DNA of 64,000 nt from Sycobia sp. Sy_11 (GCA_018907035.1 JACCIC010000003.1:1836001-1900000), one strand, 5' to 3'. Shown: positions 49,166 through 60,800, counted from the first letter of the stretch. Notes: a model not told the origin generated them from the sequence alone. Translations and numbers: made by a program.

Positions 49166-49302
49166 ACTCTCTCTCTCCCTCTCTCTCTCTCTCACGAGTC
49201 TCTCCTTCTCCCGCGTACACGTGCGCATACCTGGAGAACGTCAATATTTCAATATTTCAAAAGCGCCGCGTGTAGAGAAGGAGGGGGGCGGGAGCATAAA
49301 AG

Positions 49303-49310
49303 TATAAAAG
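49303..49310 (+). promoter_or_regulatory. Candidate TATA box
   Basis: TATAAAAG lies a few bases after GGGGGGCGGGAGC, a G-rich Sp1-like string. No coding exon is recognised downstream. Confidence 0.3.
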
Positions 49311-49535
49311 AAAGAAATGATATGTCGCCCCCTTCTCCCATCCGATCTCGCGCGACGGTCTAACCTCCTTTTTTTATATGCGCCACCACGTACGCCCTCC
49401 CGCCCCATCCTTGCACTCGCCCTTTCCGCACCACACCGCGCTATCAAAGATAAAATTTCCAAAAGTCATCACGCCCCCTGATTTCTGCATCTCGCTCTTC
49501 TTCGAAGTAGCGCTTGCGCTCTAGCTTCGACGACC

Positions 49536-49539
<4 letters not shown>

Positions 49540-49623
<84 letters not shown>

Positions 49624-49663
49624 AACACACACACATATATATATATATGTATGTATGTATATA
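49540..49663. repeat. Compound (CA)39 then CA/TA/TATG microsatellite
   Basis: Pure CA at 49540-49617, imperfect CA to 49635, then TA and TATG units to 49663. Confidence 0.96.
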
Positions 49664-49747
49664 AGAATTCACGCGACGTTGGGCTTTACGACCTCGTAAA
49701 AACGTCCACTAGCACATAGAGAGCGAATGAGAAAGAAAAAGAGAGAG

Positions 49748-49748
<1 letters not shown>

Positions 49749-49797
<49 letters not shown>
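49749..49797. repeat. Compound (TA)6(GA)n microsatellite
   Basis: Short TA run followed by GA to 49797 with one GG slip at 49789. Confidence 0.95.
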
Positions 49798-50402
49798 TTA
49801 TAGAGGAGAGGGGGCTGTTGGTGAGCGATAATAACGCCGACCGCGATATATGCGTATATGACATAGCGGTGTGAGTGGAAAGGAGCGACCAGAAGGGGGG
49901 TGGCACCGGGGCACTGTTAGATCCTCGCGGTTCGGGCTCCTCCGGAACCCAAGAGAGGGCGGGATCATTCGTGGCTACATATACATATATATAGCCAGAA
50001 ATAAGAGAACGGTGGAGTGTAAAAGGTGATAGGGGGTAGAGGCCGACAGTAAGATTATCACACTCGAAATGCCGTATGGTTATTATTGCGCGTCTCTCGT
50101 CCCCTCGTTCCGGCTGACATTTTGATACGCCTCCTTCCCCGAGCCGTACGGCCCCGCCGTATTCCCTTTAATCCGTGCGTATATACGCTCACGTATGCGC
50201 GCAGATTATACCGACGCCCGCGAATGTTGGCTTTTCCTCGACTCCCTCCGTCCCACCTTTCCTCCTCGCCCATGCCCGAGCGCTCGCGTGACGCGCGGCG
50301 TTTAATGGAGGCTGTAAAAGTTTACTTATTTTGCGGCGTCTATAAGGAAGTTATTTAGCGAAATTGTCTAACTGGCGGTTTCCGCGTGTTGGAGGATGCA
50401 AA

Positions 50403-50405
<3 letters not shown>

Positions 50406-50452
<47 letters not shown>
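50406..50452. repeat. (TC)23 microsatellite
   Basis: 47-bp uninterrupted run. Confidence 0.97.
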
Positions 50453-50456
<4 letters not shown>

Positions 50457-50660
50457 CTTACGATGAATTTATATGTCTTACTTCGCGGCGGTAGCACACG
50501 CGACGGCTGGAGGGGGGAGGGAGGGCGATAATATACTTTTTCGCTCGGCCTGTAACAAAGCGATTTGCACTGCCAAGGATCGTGAACGTATGCGCAGAAA
50601 AGTGTATCGGGACCTTGGCGTCGAGGATGCCGGACTATAACAACCAGCGAGATTAATCAT

Positions 50661-53500
50661 TAATCATGCGCGAGGATTTTCAATGATCCAATATCTATTA
50701 TAATCGACTGTGCGTTCAGCGTGAAATTTTGCATACAGGCGATTTTATTGCGGATTGCTGGTTGGCGTGGAGCTATCGAAATTTCGATCTTCGAAAGAGT
50801 ATTATGTATTTACGAATGTCCCGAGTCACGCTGAAATATTCATGTATAATAATCATATAAATTTAATAGAAATAAAAACGTTATTTAATAATAATAATAA
50901 TAATAGTCGCAATATTATAATGAACTTATTAATTATTGACTGTTAATTATTATGATTGTGACAATTATGCAAATTATGACGATTAATGATTAATTTAAAT
51001 TATTCTTTGATCATTGAAAATGCCTAAGTTTAATAAGGCATTATATATATTCATATATTTATTTATATACGGACACCCCTTTCATATTGAAAATACTTGA
51101 AAACTTTAAATGGGATCCCTAAAAATTAAATGAAACAAAATATCAGAATGTGGGACGAAAAATTTCTTGCATAGTATAGCAGACAACCCTGAATATGTAA
51201 AAGATGCTTTCAACTCCTTCGGAACCATAAATAATAAACATACTATTATCCGAGTTACTGTAAAATATATACTATATGTAATATAAAATATAATATATAC
51301 TGTAAATTATATAATACGTATAACTATATAATAATACTATATAATGTATACACGACAAATAATGTTAATAATGTTATGATAACAATAATCAACATGACAT
51401 CTTTTATTTAGTCGTTAATGCGATTTTAAAATAATAAATTGTAAAAAATGCTTCTTTGGAATATCTGTAATCAAAATTGAAATGTTCGTATAATTACTTT
51501 TATAATTTTCTTTTAAAAGTATACAAAAAAAATGGAAAAATCTCATTTATATTATACCTGTATATATAAGCGTATATCATACCTGTACGCATACTATATC
51601 AAAAGTATTCCCGACTTTTTAATGGTTTTCAGTCATTAGGTTTAGAAAAAGTGAAAATGTGCATAAATAACAAGAAAATGATTTATTGCTGTTTGGAAAA
51701 ATAAACGTAATGTCAGACCATATTTTGAAATGGATAAACAATATAAACACACAAAAAATACAGTTTCACAGATAATTTGACAGGCAATATAATAGAAATA
51801 TAACGATAAACTTAATACACTGTACGGTATTTTAAATATATATTACAGTTATATCTGTATTTTCAATGCAGACAATAATTATGTACATTTATAATTATTT
51901 ACAAACGTGCATCATCGCGAAATGAGCTTCTTATATACGGAATATATAGCACCTGGGGAAAAAGAATGCCGAGATCTACAATTGCAATTAATTCATTGCG
52001 TAATAAAAACATTTGTCGCTCATTACAACTTTGCACAATATTAATTTGACCCTCTAAACAGTATTCAAATTAACTTAATTTATAAATAATTTTTGAAATG
52101 TCGCAAACTATGTATAATATAATAACAATAAATATTGTAATTTTGTTCGTTTTTTTCACAGTATAATAAAATTATACGTGAGGTAATTCACTGATAGCCA
52201 AGCTTATAAATTATGACCGTGAATGCGATGCTCATATTGAAAAACTGGCTCGAACAGGAATTAAATCTTTCCTTTATTTCTTAAACATTTCCATTTTTCT
52301 AATGGCATGTCGCATTAATATCTCGACACGTCTTCTTTCATTTCTCGCAACGTCGCTATGAAAAATTTTCACGAAACGCACGTCATCGTCAGACAAACCT
52401 TATTACATTATTTTCTTGCCACAATATATATATATATATATCCAAATTGTAGATATGTGTATGTACAAACTGTATAATATACATTAGAAAGTCTAAAGGA
52501 TCAACAATATTGAATGTATAACAACATATTTAATATATATATACGTAAAAACATTAACTGAACATTTGTAAGCGGACTTGAATTTTATTATTCAATGTCT
52601 AGTTGAAATGAAATAATAAAATAGTTCTGTTTCACCACGGACGCGGACATATCTGTCGGATGAAACATTTCGTCGCGCTCCAAAAAGGAATCGTAGTAAA
52701 ATTATTTATAGTGTCTAACTCTTCTCTCTATCTCTCTCCCTCTCTCTCTCCACAAATAAAATTCTTTTAGTCATTTCCCCTACATACGTCTACCCTTGCA
52801 GAATGTTTTCTCTATCATATCCATACATATAATCATATTAGAGTAAATATAATCTGAATCCGTATTTACGAAATCATCACAACCATATTAGATTCTGGTT
52901 ACACTTTATCAAATCATATTATATATTCTTATTTCATTCTTACAAAGAATAAAAACATTCGTTTCTGAACAGATTTATAAATCGAAGCTACTTCAGCGAA
53001 TACGTTTCTAAATCCAAGCTAACTTAATGTACATGCAATTGTCTGATATGAATCGCGTGCGATTCACACGTGTCGTTATGATTTATCAAAAATATGAAAA
53101 TTTGGCCAGAAAAACATTCATACTGATATTAAAGTAAAATAAATTTAAGTAAAAGTTGCTAGTATTGAATATTTATTAAAAATTAATTAGCATGGAAATA
53201 ATTTCAATTTCAGCAGAAAAAATTCGATATTTCCGAACCGACTTTTAATAATAATAATTATTTAATACTAATAATTATTTTATTAGAAAATTAATTAAAT
53301 AATAACTAGCTGGTAGAAATTGAAGGTATTATTCGATCATCGTCGCTTTTCCACGTACGATGCCATGTTTAAATTTAAATTGCATGTACCGAGTCGAGTC
53401 CCTACAAGACTTTAACGAGAATTGCATTCAAATTTCTACACGGGAATCCCTTCAAAATTTTCGGAACTATTTTTGGTATGAGCCCTGATCAAGAAGAGAA
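50661..53500. other. AT-rich DNA downstream of the Tret1-like gene, no gene seen
   Basis: Very AT-rich at 51230-51370. Short TA run at 52423-52441 and CT tract at 52720-52751. The right end may hold the transporter's 3' UTR. Confidence 0.5.
53279..53284 (-). promoter_or_regulatory. Candidate polyadenylation signal AATAAA of the Tret1-like gene
   Basis: This is the first AATAAA I find on the minus strand downstream of the stop codon, about 510 bases beyond it. The region is AT-rich, so such hexamers are expected by chance. Confidence 0.25.
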
Positions 53501-53791
53501 CGCAAAGCATCGTGATTATTTCCTTTCCAATTGCAAAGCTGTTCACTCACGCGCAGATCAGGCACCAACATTGCAAATAGTATATCGGAGACGCCCACGT
53601 CGCATCGTCGACGCTGCATCGATCGCGCCTCCTCGGCAGTACTGATCTCTTCCCCTGCCTCGTTTATCTTCCTCTCTCTTTCCCTCTCTCACCTCTGTCC
53701 TTCTGTCTCTCTTCTCATTCTTTTGAGGGCTACAGTTCTCTCTAGAGAGAGAAAGAGAAAGAGGCGTGCGAGGTTGTTAGGCCAACCGTCT
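53501..53791 (-). other. Probable 3' UTR of the Tret1-like gene
   Basis: Directly downstream of the stop codon. GA-rich on the minus strand (53668-53765). No polyadenylation hexamer in this stretch. Confidence 0.4.
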
Positions 53792-53992
53792 CTAATAAAA
53801 ATCCTTCGATTCGTCGATCTTGGGACGCGCCTCCGTGGTCGGGCAGCTCTTGCCCCTCAGCTCCATCTGTATCTCCTCCAGGCTCTTGCCCTCCGTTTCC
53901 GGCACGAACAAGTAGATCATCAGCCAGAGGAAGGTGGTCACTGCAGCGAAGCACCAGAACGGCACGTCGGTCCCGTACGACTCCTGGAGCAC
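53792..53992 (-). CDS. Tret1-like transporter, coding exon 3 (TM12 and C-tail)
   Basis: The terminal coding exon has 66 codons and a TAG stop. The acceptor is a T-rich tract ending gcgtttag|GTG, in phase 0, matching the exon 2 donor. It begins VLQESYGTDVPFW, continues through TM12 and reaches VPETEGKSLEEIQMELRGK, the diagnostic C-terminal motif of sugar porters. The 25-residue hydrophilic tail ends DESKDFY. Joined to exon 2 the frame reads KIYQ-VLQESYG without a break. This exon is not an independent small protein: its GTG is an internal Val codon. Confidence 0.92.
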   Translation of the reverse strand: MLQESYGTDVPFWCFAAVTTFLWLMIYLFVPETEGKSLEEIQMELRGKSCPTTEARPKIDESKDFY

Positions 53993-56900
53993 CTAAACGC
54001 CGACAAACACAGGAAGCAAAACACACACACGGCCCGGCGGGCCGCAGATCGGCTATTAATACCACGTAATACGTGTAAATGCATGATGCTCACGGGTCAG
54101 ACGGGGGGAGGCGTGGGCGCAGAGGCGAGGTAAAGCGCAATCGCTACATAGAGCATATCGACCGGTACAAATTCATTGGAGACCGCGTTCTCTAATTGTT
54201 GCGTGTACCACCCGTGCGTAGAGTAAATGGGTAAGGTTGGATATGGGTGGGTTGGATGCGAGATTAGGAGCATTATGTCAGCGGGGACAAAAGGATCACA
54301 TAGGAGAGAGTACATACTTTGGCAACAATATATGTATATATTTGGATTGAGATTGCTTTGACCGCTCGAATCGTGCTCGCTCGACATTTGAAATGGTAAA
54401 TTAGGTTATTGTGCTTATTGTATTGAATTATTGTACTGAATAGTTTTGGGATGCAGATTACCATGATTTCTTTTTTACGGCTTTACTCTAAATTTAAATT
54501 ATATCGATTGTAATTTCATTCCATGTTTAATGTGACATAAATTAAGTTTATAGAACAAATTGTTGAATATACTTCAATAGATTACTTTGGTATGTTTCTT
54601 ATGAATATGTTTAAATTAATATCAAAAAATAAAACAAAAACTCTATAAGATTCATATGTCAAATAACATATGTAAAGCGTTTCATTTCTCTCTATCAGAA
54701 AATAAACTCTCCATTGGTCCGGATATTTAAACGTTAGCAGTATAATTAATTGATAAACATTCTTCCAAAGATGTTTCACGTTTCAATATATACATTTATT
54801 TCAATACGAGTATTGAAGTTGAAATATTAATTAAAAAAAGTCAAAAATAATTTTAAAATATTCTGAGATTAGAGCGGTAAAAGCAAAATTATACTCGATA
54901 GAATAAATGCATGAAGCTACCAGTAATTTTTGTATTCGACGATGTTTTTTCTGTACGATTAATTATTCAAAAAGGAATTTATGCTCCATTTCACCGAGTC
55001 TTAGTCATTGATAAAATAATTATAATTCTGAATATTCATGTTTTATGATAATGCTAAAAATTATTACTACATATTAATGAGTACTGGTAATTTTATGATA
55101 ATCGATCAACTTTTTTAATTGGATTCGTTTGTAAAGATGTTAAAGATTTATAAAGCAATCAAGTTAAATTTGATATTCAAAAAGTTCAAATTAAATTATT
55201 CATACTCCAAATAAGGGACTCCAATCGAAAAAGTCAATTCAGCGCTCATAGCCGCGATTAGATCGTTCTATTTTACCTGATAAATTTTCACGACCAACAA
55301 ACTGCCAATGGCGTAAAACACGGAGCAATAGAGTGCCGCTGGTACTTTAACGTCCATTGGGAACACCTCGCTAATGTAGCTGAGCGGCAGTGGATTCAGC
55401 GCCACCCCGTAGGCCAGTGCGTAAGTCATGATGAATACGGTGGGTATCCATCTGATGCTCGTCACGTCGACATCCGATCGCTTTAGGGCGAAAAATCCAG
55501 CCACCACTGATAGACTGAAAATCGCGGCCGGTGCTGCGAACAGCAGTAACGTTCGTTTACCTGTGCGCTTCACCAGAATAACGCAAGCCATGCCTGACAA
55601 TACGATGGCCATGCCCGAGCCAAGAACGCTGGCGTCTGTGGAAACGCCGAAACCAGCCTCCTCGAACGTGTACGTTTGGTAGGCGAGGATTGGCGCCGCG
55701 CCGGAAAATATCATTGCTGATAGCAGGATGCTCGTTATGCCGAAGGCCTTGCGGCTCTCCACCCTCGTCACGGACTCGACCAGCGACTGCCAGAAGGTAA
55801 TCTTCTCCGACTCCTCATTCGACACTATGCGTTTGATCTCCTCGAGTTCTTCCTCGACGTCGTCCCGGCCAAGCGACCATTTGAGGACTCGCTCGGCTTT
55901 ACCCATGCGATTTTTCTTCGCCAGGAAGACGGCGCTCTTGGGCAGCCACATGAAGCCTACGAGAAACATGAGGGGTATCGTCACGGCTATCAGAGACATC
56001 GTCAACCGCGGCATTGACAGGCCTATCGCATAAATCAGCAGCATTCCGATGTTGATCCAGACGGCGAGAGAGGCGCTTAATGGTCCTCTCGTTCTCTTTG
56101 TACTGATCTCACCGAGGTACATTGGGGTAACGCAATACGTGACTCCCGTACCGATGCCGGCCAGTAGCCTGCCAATGTAGAAGGCCACATGATCCTGGGC
56201 GCATGCGAAGATGATCCAGCTGCTAATCTTGGGTATCGCGGCAATCAGCATTGTCCACTTGCGGCCCACTCGGTCCATCAGCACAAGCGGAATGATCGAT
56301 CCCAGCCCGACGCCCACGTACAACAGGTTAATGATCCAGGCGCCCTGTTCTGAAGTCACCTGGACTGTAGGATCGCCCTGCTCGAGCTTAGGAATCATCG
56401 GAGTGCTCCAGCCTTCGTGAAAGCCGCTATCGACGACCAGAAGATTACCTGCAGAGGTTATCCGTGCTTTAGCGACATCGTACATTAAATGGTCGGACAG
56501 CGGACATAGAGGTCCGAGGATATTTTTGTTAGCCAGTATAACTAGTGGCTACGAAGCTCGATCGGTTAATGCGTAAGCTGAAAGGCCCCTTGGAAGTCCT
56601 GCATAAGCAATCGCAAATGGGGCAGCGCTTTGCCTCCCTTAAGCCTTTTGATTAGCAAATGGTTTTAGGGTGAGTGTTAGAAGATAATGGGCTCTCTGCA
56701 ATTCATTACAAGATAGCCTCCGAGGATTTGAGAAGAGGGACTACTCAAATAGAGTGTAATGTCGCAGACGTGTAATGGTAGTTCTAAAAGCTCGTAGAGA
56801 TGTAACAATTTCAAAGCAAATGAAGTTACATAGACTCATTGTTAGTTAGATTCGAATGTTTCGAACGATCCTTTCATTGTTAGTTGTGCAGTATGTAATT

Positions 56901-57885
56901 GTGAGCATGAAGCATATTGTTAATAGGTATTTTCTAAATATAATTGTTAGTTAATTATATAAATTTGTTAACGATATTGAACAGATCAATTTCACGATAA
57001 TATCAATTTTGAGAAAAAGTGCGAGTAAATAATAACTCTAATTTTAATGATCTACTAGGGATATAAAATATAACAGCATTTCTGGCCTGTTCCACATTGA
57101 CGACCCAAGAAAATAACAACAAATTCAAATTATACAGTTCGAGAAATGGGAGCCGATCCTGCCCAAGTTTATGTACAAAGTATAAAGCAGGCATGGCGCT
57201 ATAAAGAGCGCAATTTCATGTTGTTTACCAGCGGCATTCAATAAAAGGACAAATAATTGTCAGTTTTATGGTTTTGACTCGGACGCAAACGCGGCAGGTT
57301 CCCAGCTTTCGCGCTCGCGCGCAATTCACGACGTGAGGCGAACGCGTATATTTATACGTTTTAACTTTGTCGCCGTGATCGTAATATAATTCAGCTCCTA
57401 ATCGATTCTCGCGCTATATATGGATGCCCGTGCACTTCCTTCGGGAACGGCCGTCGCCGGAGTCGTTTGCTTTTACTGTTATTCTCGATCGTTTTCCTCG
57501 CTGTTTCTTGCTGCTGTTGTTGCTGCTGTAGATCCCCCCTCCTACTTGCGTCTCCCTGCGCGATAGCCGCGCGGACACTTTTCATTCAAGCGCAAATGAA
57601 ATTTACTCGCACTTCCTGTTTTGTATTTTCATTCTTCCTTTGCCCCCCCCCCCCAACGCTCCCACCAGCTCGTCCAGGATGTCGCGGAGCTGTAGCGAGC
57701 GTCTCGCTCGCTAAATAATGCTCCACGCGTAAACATCATATTATAGAGAGACGCGAAGGCCGCGCGCATTACTTACAAATGACGCCGATGAGCACCTGGC
57801 GGAACAATGAGTGATCCATTTCTCTGGTAGCCGTCGGCGCCGCCGTCCGCTCGCTCTCGCGCTGCTTCTCCTTTAATGGGTCCAT
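53792..57885 (-). CDS. MFS sugar transporter, facilitated trehalose transporter Tret1-like (3 coding exons)
   Basis: Predicted plasma-membrane facilitator of the major facilitator superfamily, sugar porter family, closest in type to arthropod Tret1-like proteins. Coding exons are 57885-57777, 56448-55277 and 53992-53792, giving 493 residues, a normal length. Seen in the sequence: a 36-residue N-terminal exon with a hydrophilic start; the loop 2-3 motif DRVGRK at 95-100; GRLLAGIGTG at 129-138 followed by PMYLGEISTKRTRG at 145-158 (TM4-5); a charged central loop at about 214-271; loop 8-9 KRTGKR at 330-335; SEVFP at 396-400; and PETEGKSLEEI at 458-468, the family's C-terminal signature. About 12 hydrophobic segments can be read off. 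Odd points: PKSAVFL at 206-212 stands where PESPxxL is usual, TM7 lacks QQxSG, and NPLPL at 388-392 stands where GPxPW is usual. The fold is secure. The substrate (trehalose, glucose or other) is not. Confidence 0.93.
53993..55276 (-). other. Intron 2 of the Tret1-like gene
   Basis: A 1284-bp phase-0 intron with donor GTAAAA and acceptor gtttag. It is AT-rich at its 5' end and more GC-rich next to exon 3. I see no transposon or coding content in it. Confidence 0.85.
55277..56448 (-). CDS. Tret1-like transporter, coding exon 2 (TM1-TM11)
   Basis: This is the main exon: 1172 bases, i.e. two bases that finish Cys37 plus 390 codons (residues 38-427). The acceptor reads cctctgcag| and the donor CAG|GTAAAA in phase 0. 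The open frame continues upstream to an ATG at 56485, but those residues (MYDVAKARITSAG) are intronic read-through. The real exon begins at NLLVVDSGFHEGWSTP, which is typical of the end of TM1 and the first outer loop. Two further residues (VK) before a stop at the 3' end are likewise intronic. The exon is GC-balanced in an AT-rich setting, as expected of coding sequence. It contains the charged intracellular loop between TM6 and TM7 (KAERVLKW...EEELEEIKRIVSNEESEK). Confidence 0.93.
56449..57776 (-). other. Intron 1 of the Tret1-like gene
   Basis: A 1328-bp phase-1 intron with donor GTAAGT and acceptor ctctgcag. Its 5' half (57280-57776) is CpG-rich and holds a 12-C run at 57643-57654. It also has a short CAG/CAA repeat on the minus strand near 57510-57531. 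The rest is AT-rich. No alternative exon is recognisable, although the CpG-rich half could hold a second promoter. Confidence 0.8.
57777..57885 (-). CDS. Tret1-like transporter, coding exon 1 (N-terminus)
   Basis: This exon holds 36 codons plus one base. It runs from MDPLKEKQRESERT to FRQVLIGVI and ends T|GTAAGT, a near-ideal donor in phase 1. The start ATG has A at -3 and G at +4. It is the first ATG in frame after a stop at 57954-57952. A second in-frame ATG (residue 23, REMDHS) is an alternative start. The exon supplies the cytoplasmic N-terminus and the beginning of TM1. It joins exon 2 through a TGT (Cys37) codon. Residues 1-24 are polar and look unconserved, as is usual at the N-terminus of this family. 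An (AC)-rich stretch lies about 15 bases upstream of the ATG. The assignment rests on frame, phase and hydrophobicity matching exon 2; no transcript was available. Confidence 0.8.
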
Positions 57886-58310
57886 AATTCTTTTTTTCTT
57901 TTGTGTGTGTGTGTTTCTCCCTCTTATTTTAAACACGGCTCGTCGCCATTTCTACAGGCTGAACTCTGACGGAAAAAGTGCGTGAGCTTCCTCGAAGTCA
58001 ACGAATCGGTTTCTCCGCTTTTTTCTCCTTTATCCACTCGGTGCGTGAGTTATACAAACGACGATTGCGCAACGAGATACGCAACCGCTCTGCTAAGAAC
58101 AATATAATTGAATTAGTATTATATTTTTATGGAAAAATAGGAACTACCGAAACAATATATAGGATCGCGCGCGCTTTAGGCATCAAATTGCTTTTTCCAT
58201 TCATACGGCACTCCAGAGATTTATGAGATTTTTATGTAGTAAATTCAGCTCAATTATGTTAATTGGGCAAGGCAATTTAAATATTGAACAAAGCTTAGAG
58301 GTAATCGGAT
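57886..58310 (-). promoter_or_regulatory. 5' flank / probable leader and promoter region of the Tret1-like gene
   Basis: Moderately GC-rich DNA just upstream of coding exon 1. It has a (GT)n run on the plus strand at 57902-57914 and the small uORF. No TATA box is present at a convincing distance. A 5' non-coding exon further upstream is possible. Confidence 0.35.
57929..57949 (-). promoter_or_regulatory. Possible short upstream ORF before the Tret1-like start
   Basis: If transcription starts upstream of 57949, the leader contains an ATG in good context (A at -3, G at +4). It encodes six residues (MATSRV) and a TAA, ending 43 bases before the transporter's start and out of frame with it. Such uORFs commonly lower translation of the main frame. 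Whether this segment lies in the mature leader is unknown. Confidence 0.3.
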
Positions 58311-58314
58311 AATT

Positions 58315-58316
<2 letters not shown>

Positions 58317-58364
<48 letters not shown>
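58317..58364. repeat. (TA)24 microsatellite
   Basis: 48-bp uninterrupted run. Confidence 0.97.
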
Positions 58365-58368
<4 letters not shown>

Positions 58369-60060
58369 TAATACTTCAATTAATTTAATAATATTTTTTA
58401 ATTTATTTTTAAGAGTATTCTTAAACAATATGCTTCGGAAAAAGGCTATGAGAAGATAATAACATAATAGTTTATGTATTTCAATCGGAAACGTATTTTC
58501 TTAACAAATAGTGCTCAATTACTTAATTGAATTAATGTATTTTCTGCACAATTACTCAATTAAAAACCAGAATTACGAGTTGCTGCAGTTAGTAAATTAG
58601 TATCGGACAGTGTTGAAATTAAAAAAAAAATAATTATGAAAAAATATATAAAAAATCGTTTAAGCGGTCATTAAAATAAAGGCGATGAACGGAGGTCAAA
58701 ATCGATGCAATAACAATTTAATATCTTTTTTCTCGGCTCCGCAAGTAGGAAGTCGTTGGTTGAATTTTATACTCGTTACAATGTTAAATTCAAAATTTTA
58801 GCTCATGCAAATAGCCGCTACATATGGTAGTATGCTCGTATTTAATACAATATTTTATAATAAAATTATTAATTTAGCGAGTACTATATTAAACAATAAC
58901 GTGTTGTATTTGAGTAAGAAATTACACGCGATTTAAAACGGTAATGAAAGACGACGTGGCTGCGGCAGTCGATAGATTGTGTATGTACAGATGTATCTTA
59001 AGAAATATTTAGATGCTTTAATGGACTGCAACACATACGTGTAAAGTATACTTTATTCATATAAACATAAATATATAAAAATGACTTATTATTTAACGAA
59101 ATTTGTAGTTGTTCAATAGTGGGAAGCTTTGCTTAGGAAGAAAGACCATTAAATGAGATGAATTCGTTTATTATAAAATTTTGCTTGCAGGAGCAAAATA
59201 CACACCGTTGAAAACTAATTCTTGCTAGTTCGTGAAAACTAATTTTACATGAAGTTGGATCTCTTTTTTATTATTTTAGTGCATCGAGTCTTGGGTCTTC
59301 TAATTTCGAAGCAGCCTTAAATTATATTCCCTGCTGTTTCATTTATTATGGAAATTGCTAAGCTCGAAAACGGATCCTCACACATTAAAAATGTAATTTT
59401 TTCCTTCAATATTATTGTACCAACTATATTTTAATTTCTTTTATAAAAAAAATTATTCTTGCTTAAACTTTGTGAACGACTTTTTTAATTTATCTAAACA
59501 AGATTAAATAAATTTGAATCAGGCAAGCTTTGTTCATTTTGCAACCGTCAAAAAAATTACGTTTAAAAGAGACAGGTTATTCGCGTTCAATATATGAAGC
59601 TGAAAGGATGAGAAAACTGTATTTTGGTTGCAGGAGAAGCAATTTTAGAGATTAAAAATGTTTAATACGCCAAATACCAGAAAAAATTAAGAGCTCAAAT
59701 TTATGAACACAGTTTAATAGAAAATTACAGGAACAAAGATCCAATGGCTTCAAATAATGATGCGATAGTTTATCTTTATCTACAATAATTAATGAATCTT
59801 TCAGCAACTCTAGTGAGACTTCGTTCTCTGGTATACCTGTGTGCACTCCCCTTGTTAGAAGGGGACAGAGTATTAAACAGTATTAAACAGATGTAAAATT
59901 CTAAAGAATCAGGAAATACGATATTAACATAATACAATGTAAATCAATAATTATTAATTTTTTATGGCAGACTTGTATGCACAAACGAAACTTCATAGTA
60001 CGGCAATGTCGGTAGAAAATAATTAAAATTATCTCGTTTCCGCTAACTACACATTATTTC
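58365..60060. other. AT-rich DNA, no gene seen
   Basis: A 10-bp tandem duplication AGTATTAAAC at 59869-59890. Nothing coding recognised. Confidence 0.5.
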
Positions 60061-60385
60061 ATATACCATATATGTAACCGGCAGATCGGCAGATTTTAGA
60101 ACGCTGAGGGTCGAGGGGCAGGGGAGCGGTTAATTTTCCTTAAAACTCGCTGAATCAGCGCGATCGTACTCTCGGTTCGCCCGACCCCCCTTTCCCTCCC
60201 GAAGATAACATCGAGCCCCTGGCGAAAAGTATAGGAATCATAGCGTTCGTTAATCCGTAGCCCACCCCTCCATCCTCGTGAGTGACGCATAATTTCGCGG
60301 TATCAATTAATTGCTGTCAATGTAGCTCGTCGCAATTTAGCGCAGCGGGCAGCCGGCTAAAGCGGACCGCAAGAAAAAAGGGAAC

Positions 60386-60437
<52 letters not shown>

Positions 60438-60800
60438 AAACTTGGAGAGTAAGAAGTTAGCTAGTACATTCCGTAGGTCCAAGCAATGCTGCGATTTACG
60501 AAAAACCACCTACTTGCGACGCGCTGGTTAACAGCCCTCGCGTCCTATCGATTCCGCGCGAGTCGAGGACTCGAACGGGGCTTAGGTTCATCCGCGAGGA
60601 GTACGCGTTGCAATTAATTATATGTACAATCGCGACTTTAGATTCCCACGAGACTTAATCGTGATAGAGGGGAAGGGGGAAGAGTCCGAGTCGCCGATCA
60701 ATTCCGAGTCTCGTACTGTATCATATGTACGGTACATATACGCGCGCCTCCCTGATAGTCCGAGATAAAAACACGTTAGCCGCGCCCGTGATTGGGCAAA
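60061..60800. other. CpG-rich island with TA array
   Basis: CpG-dense on both sides of (AT)23 at 60389-60435. No exon recognised. Confidence 0.55.
60389..60435. repeat. (AT)23 microsatellite
   Basis: 47-bp uninterrupted run. Confidence 0.97.

Larger units (their letters stand above)
49166..50660. other. CpG-rich, microsatellite-dense island
   Basis: About 1.5 kb with four separate long arrays (CT, CA, GA, CT), CpG-dense DNA between them and a TATA-like box at 49303. No exon recognised. Confidence 0.55.

Noticed and set aside
53531..54133. 200-codon plus-strand open frame
   Set aside because: It is the antisense shadow of transporter exon 3 and its flanks; the minus strand carries the conserved PETEGKSLEEI motif.
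56449..56485. ATG at 56485 as the transporter's start
   Set aside because: The 12 residues after it do not resemble the family. An acceptor lies right after them, and exon 1 at 57885-57777 joins in phase with a better N-terminus.
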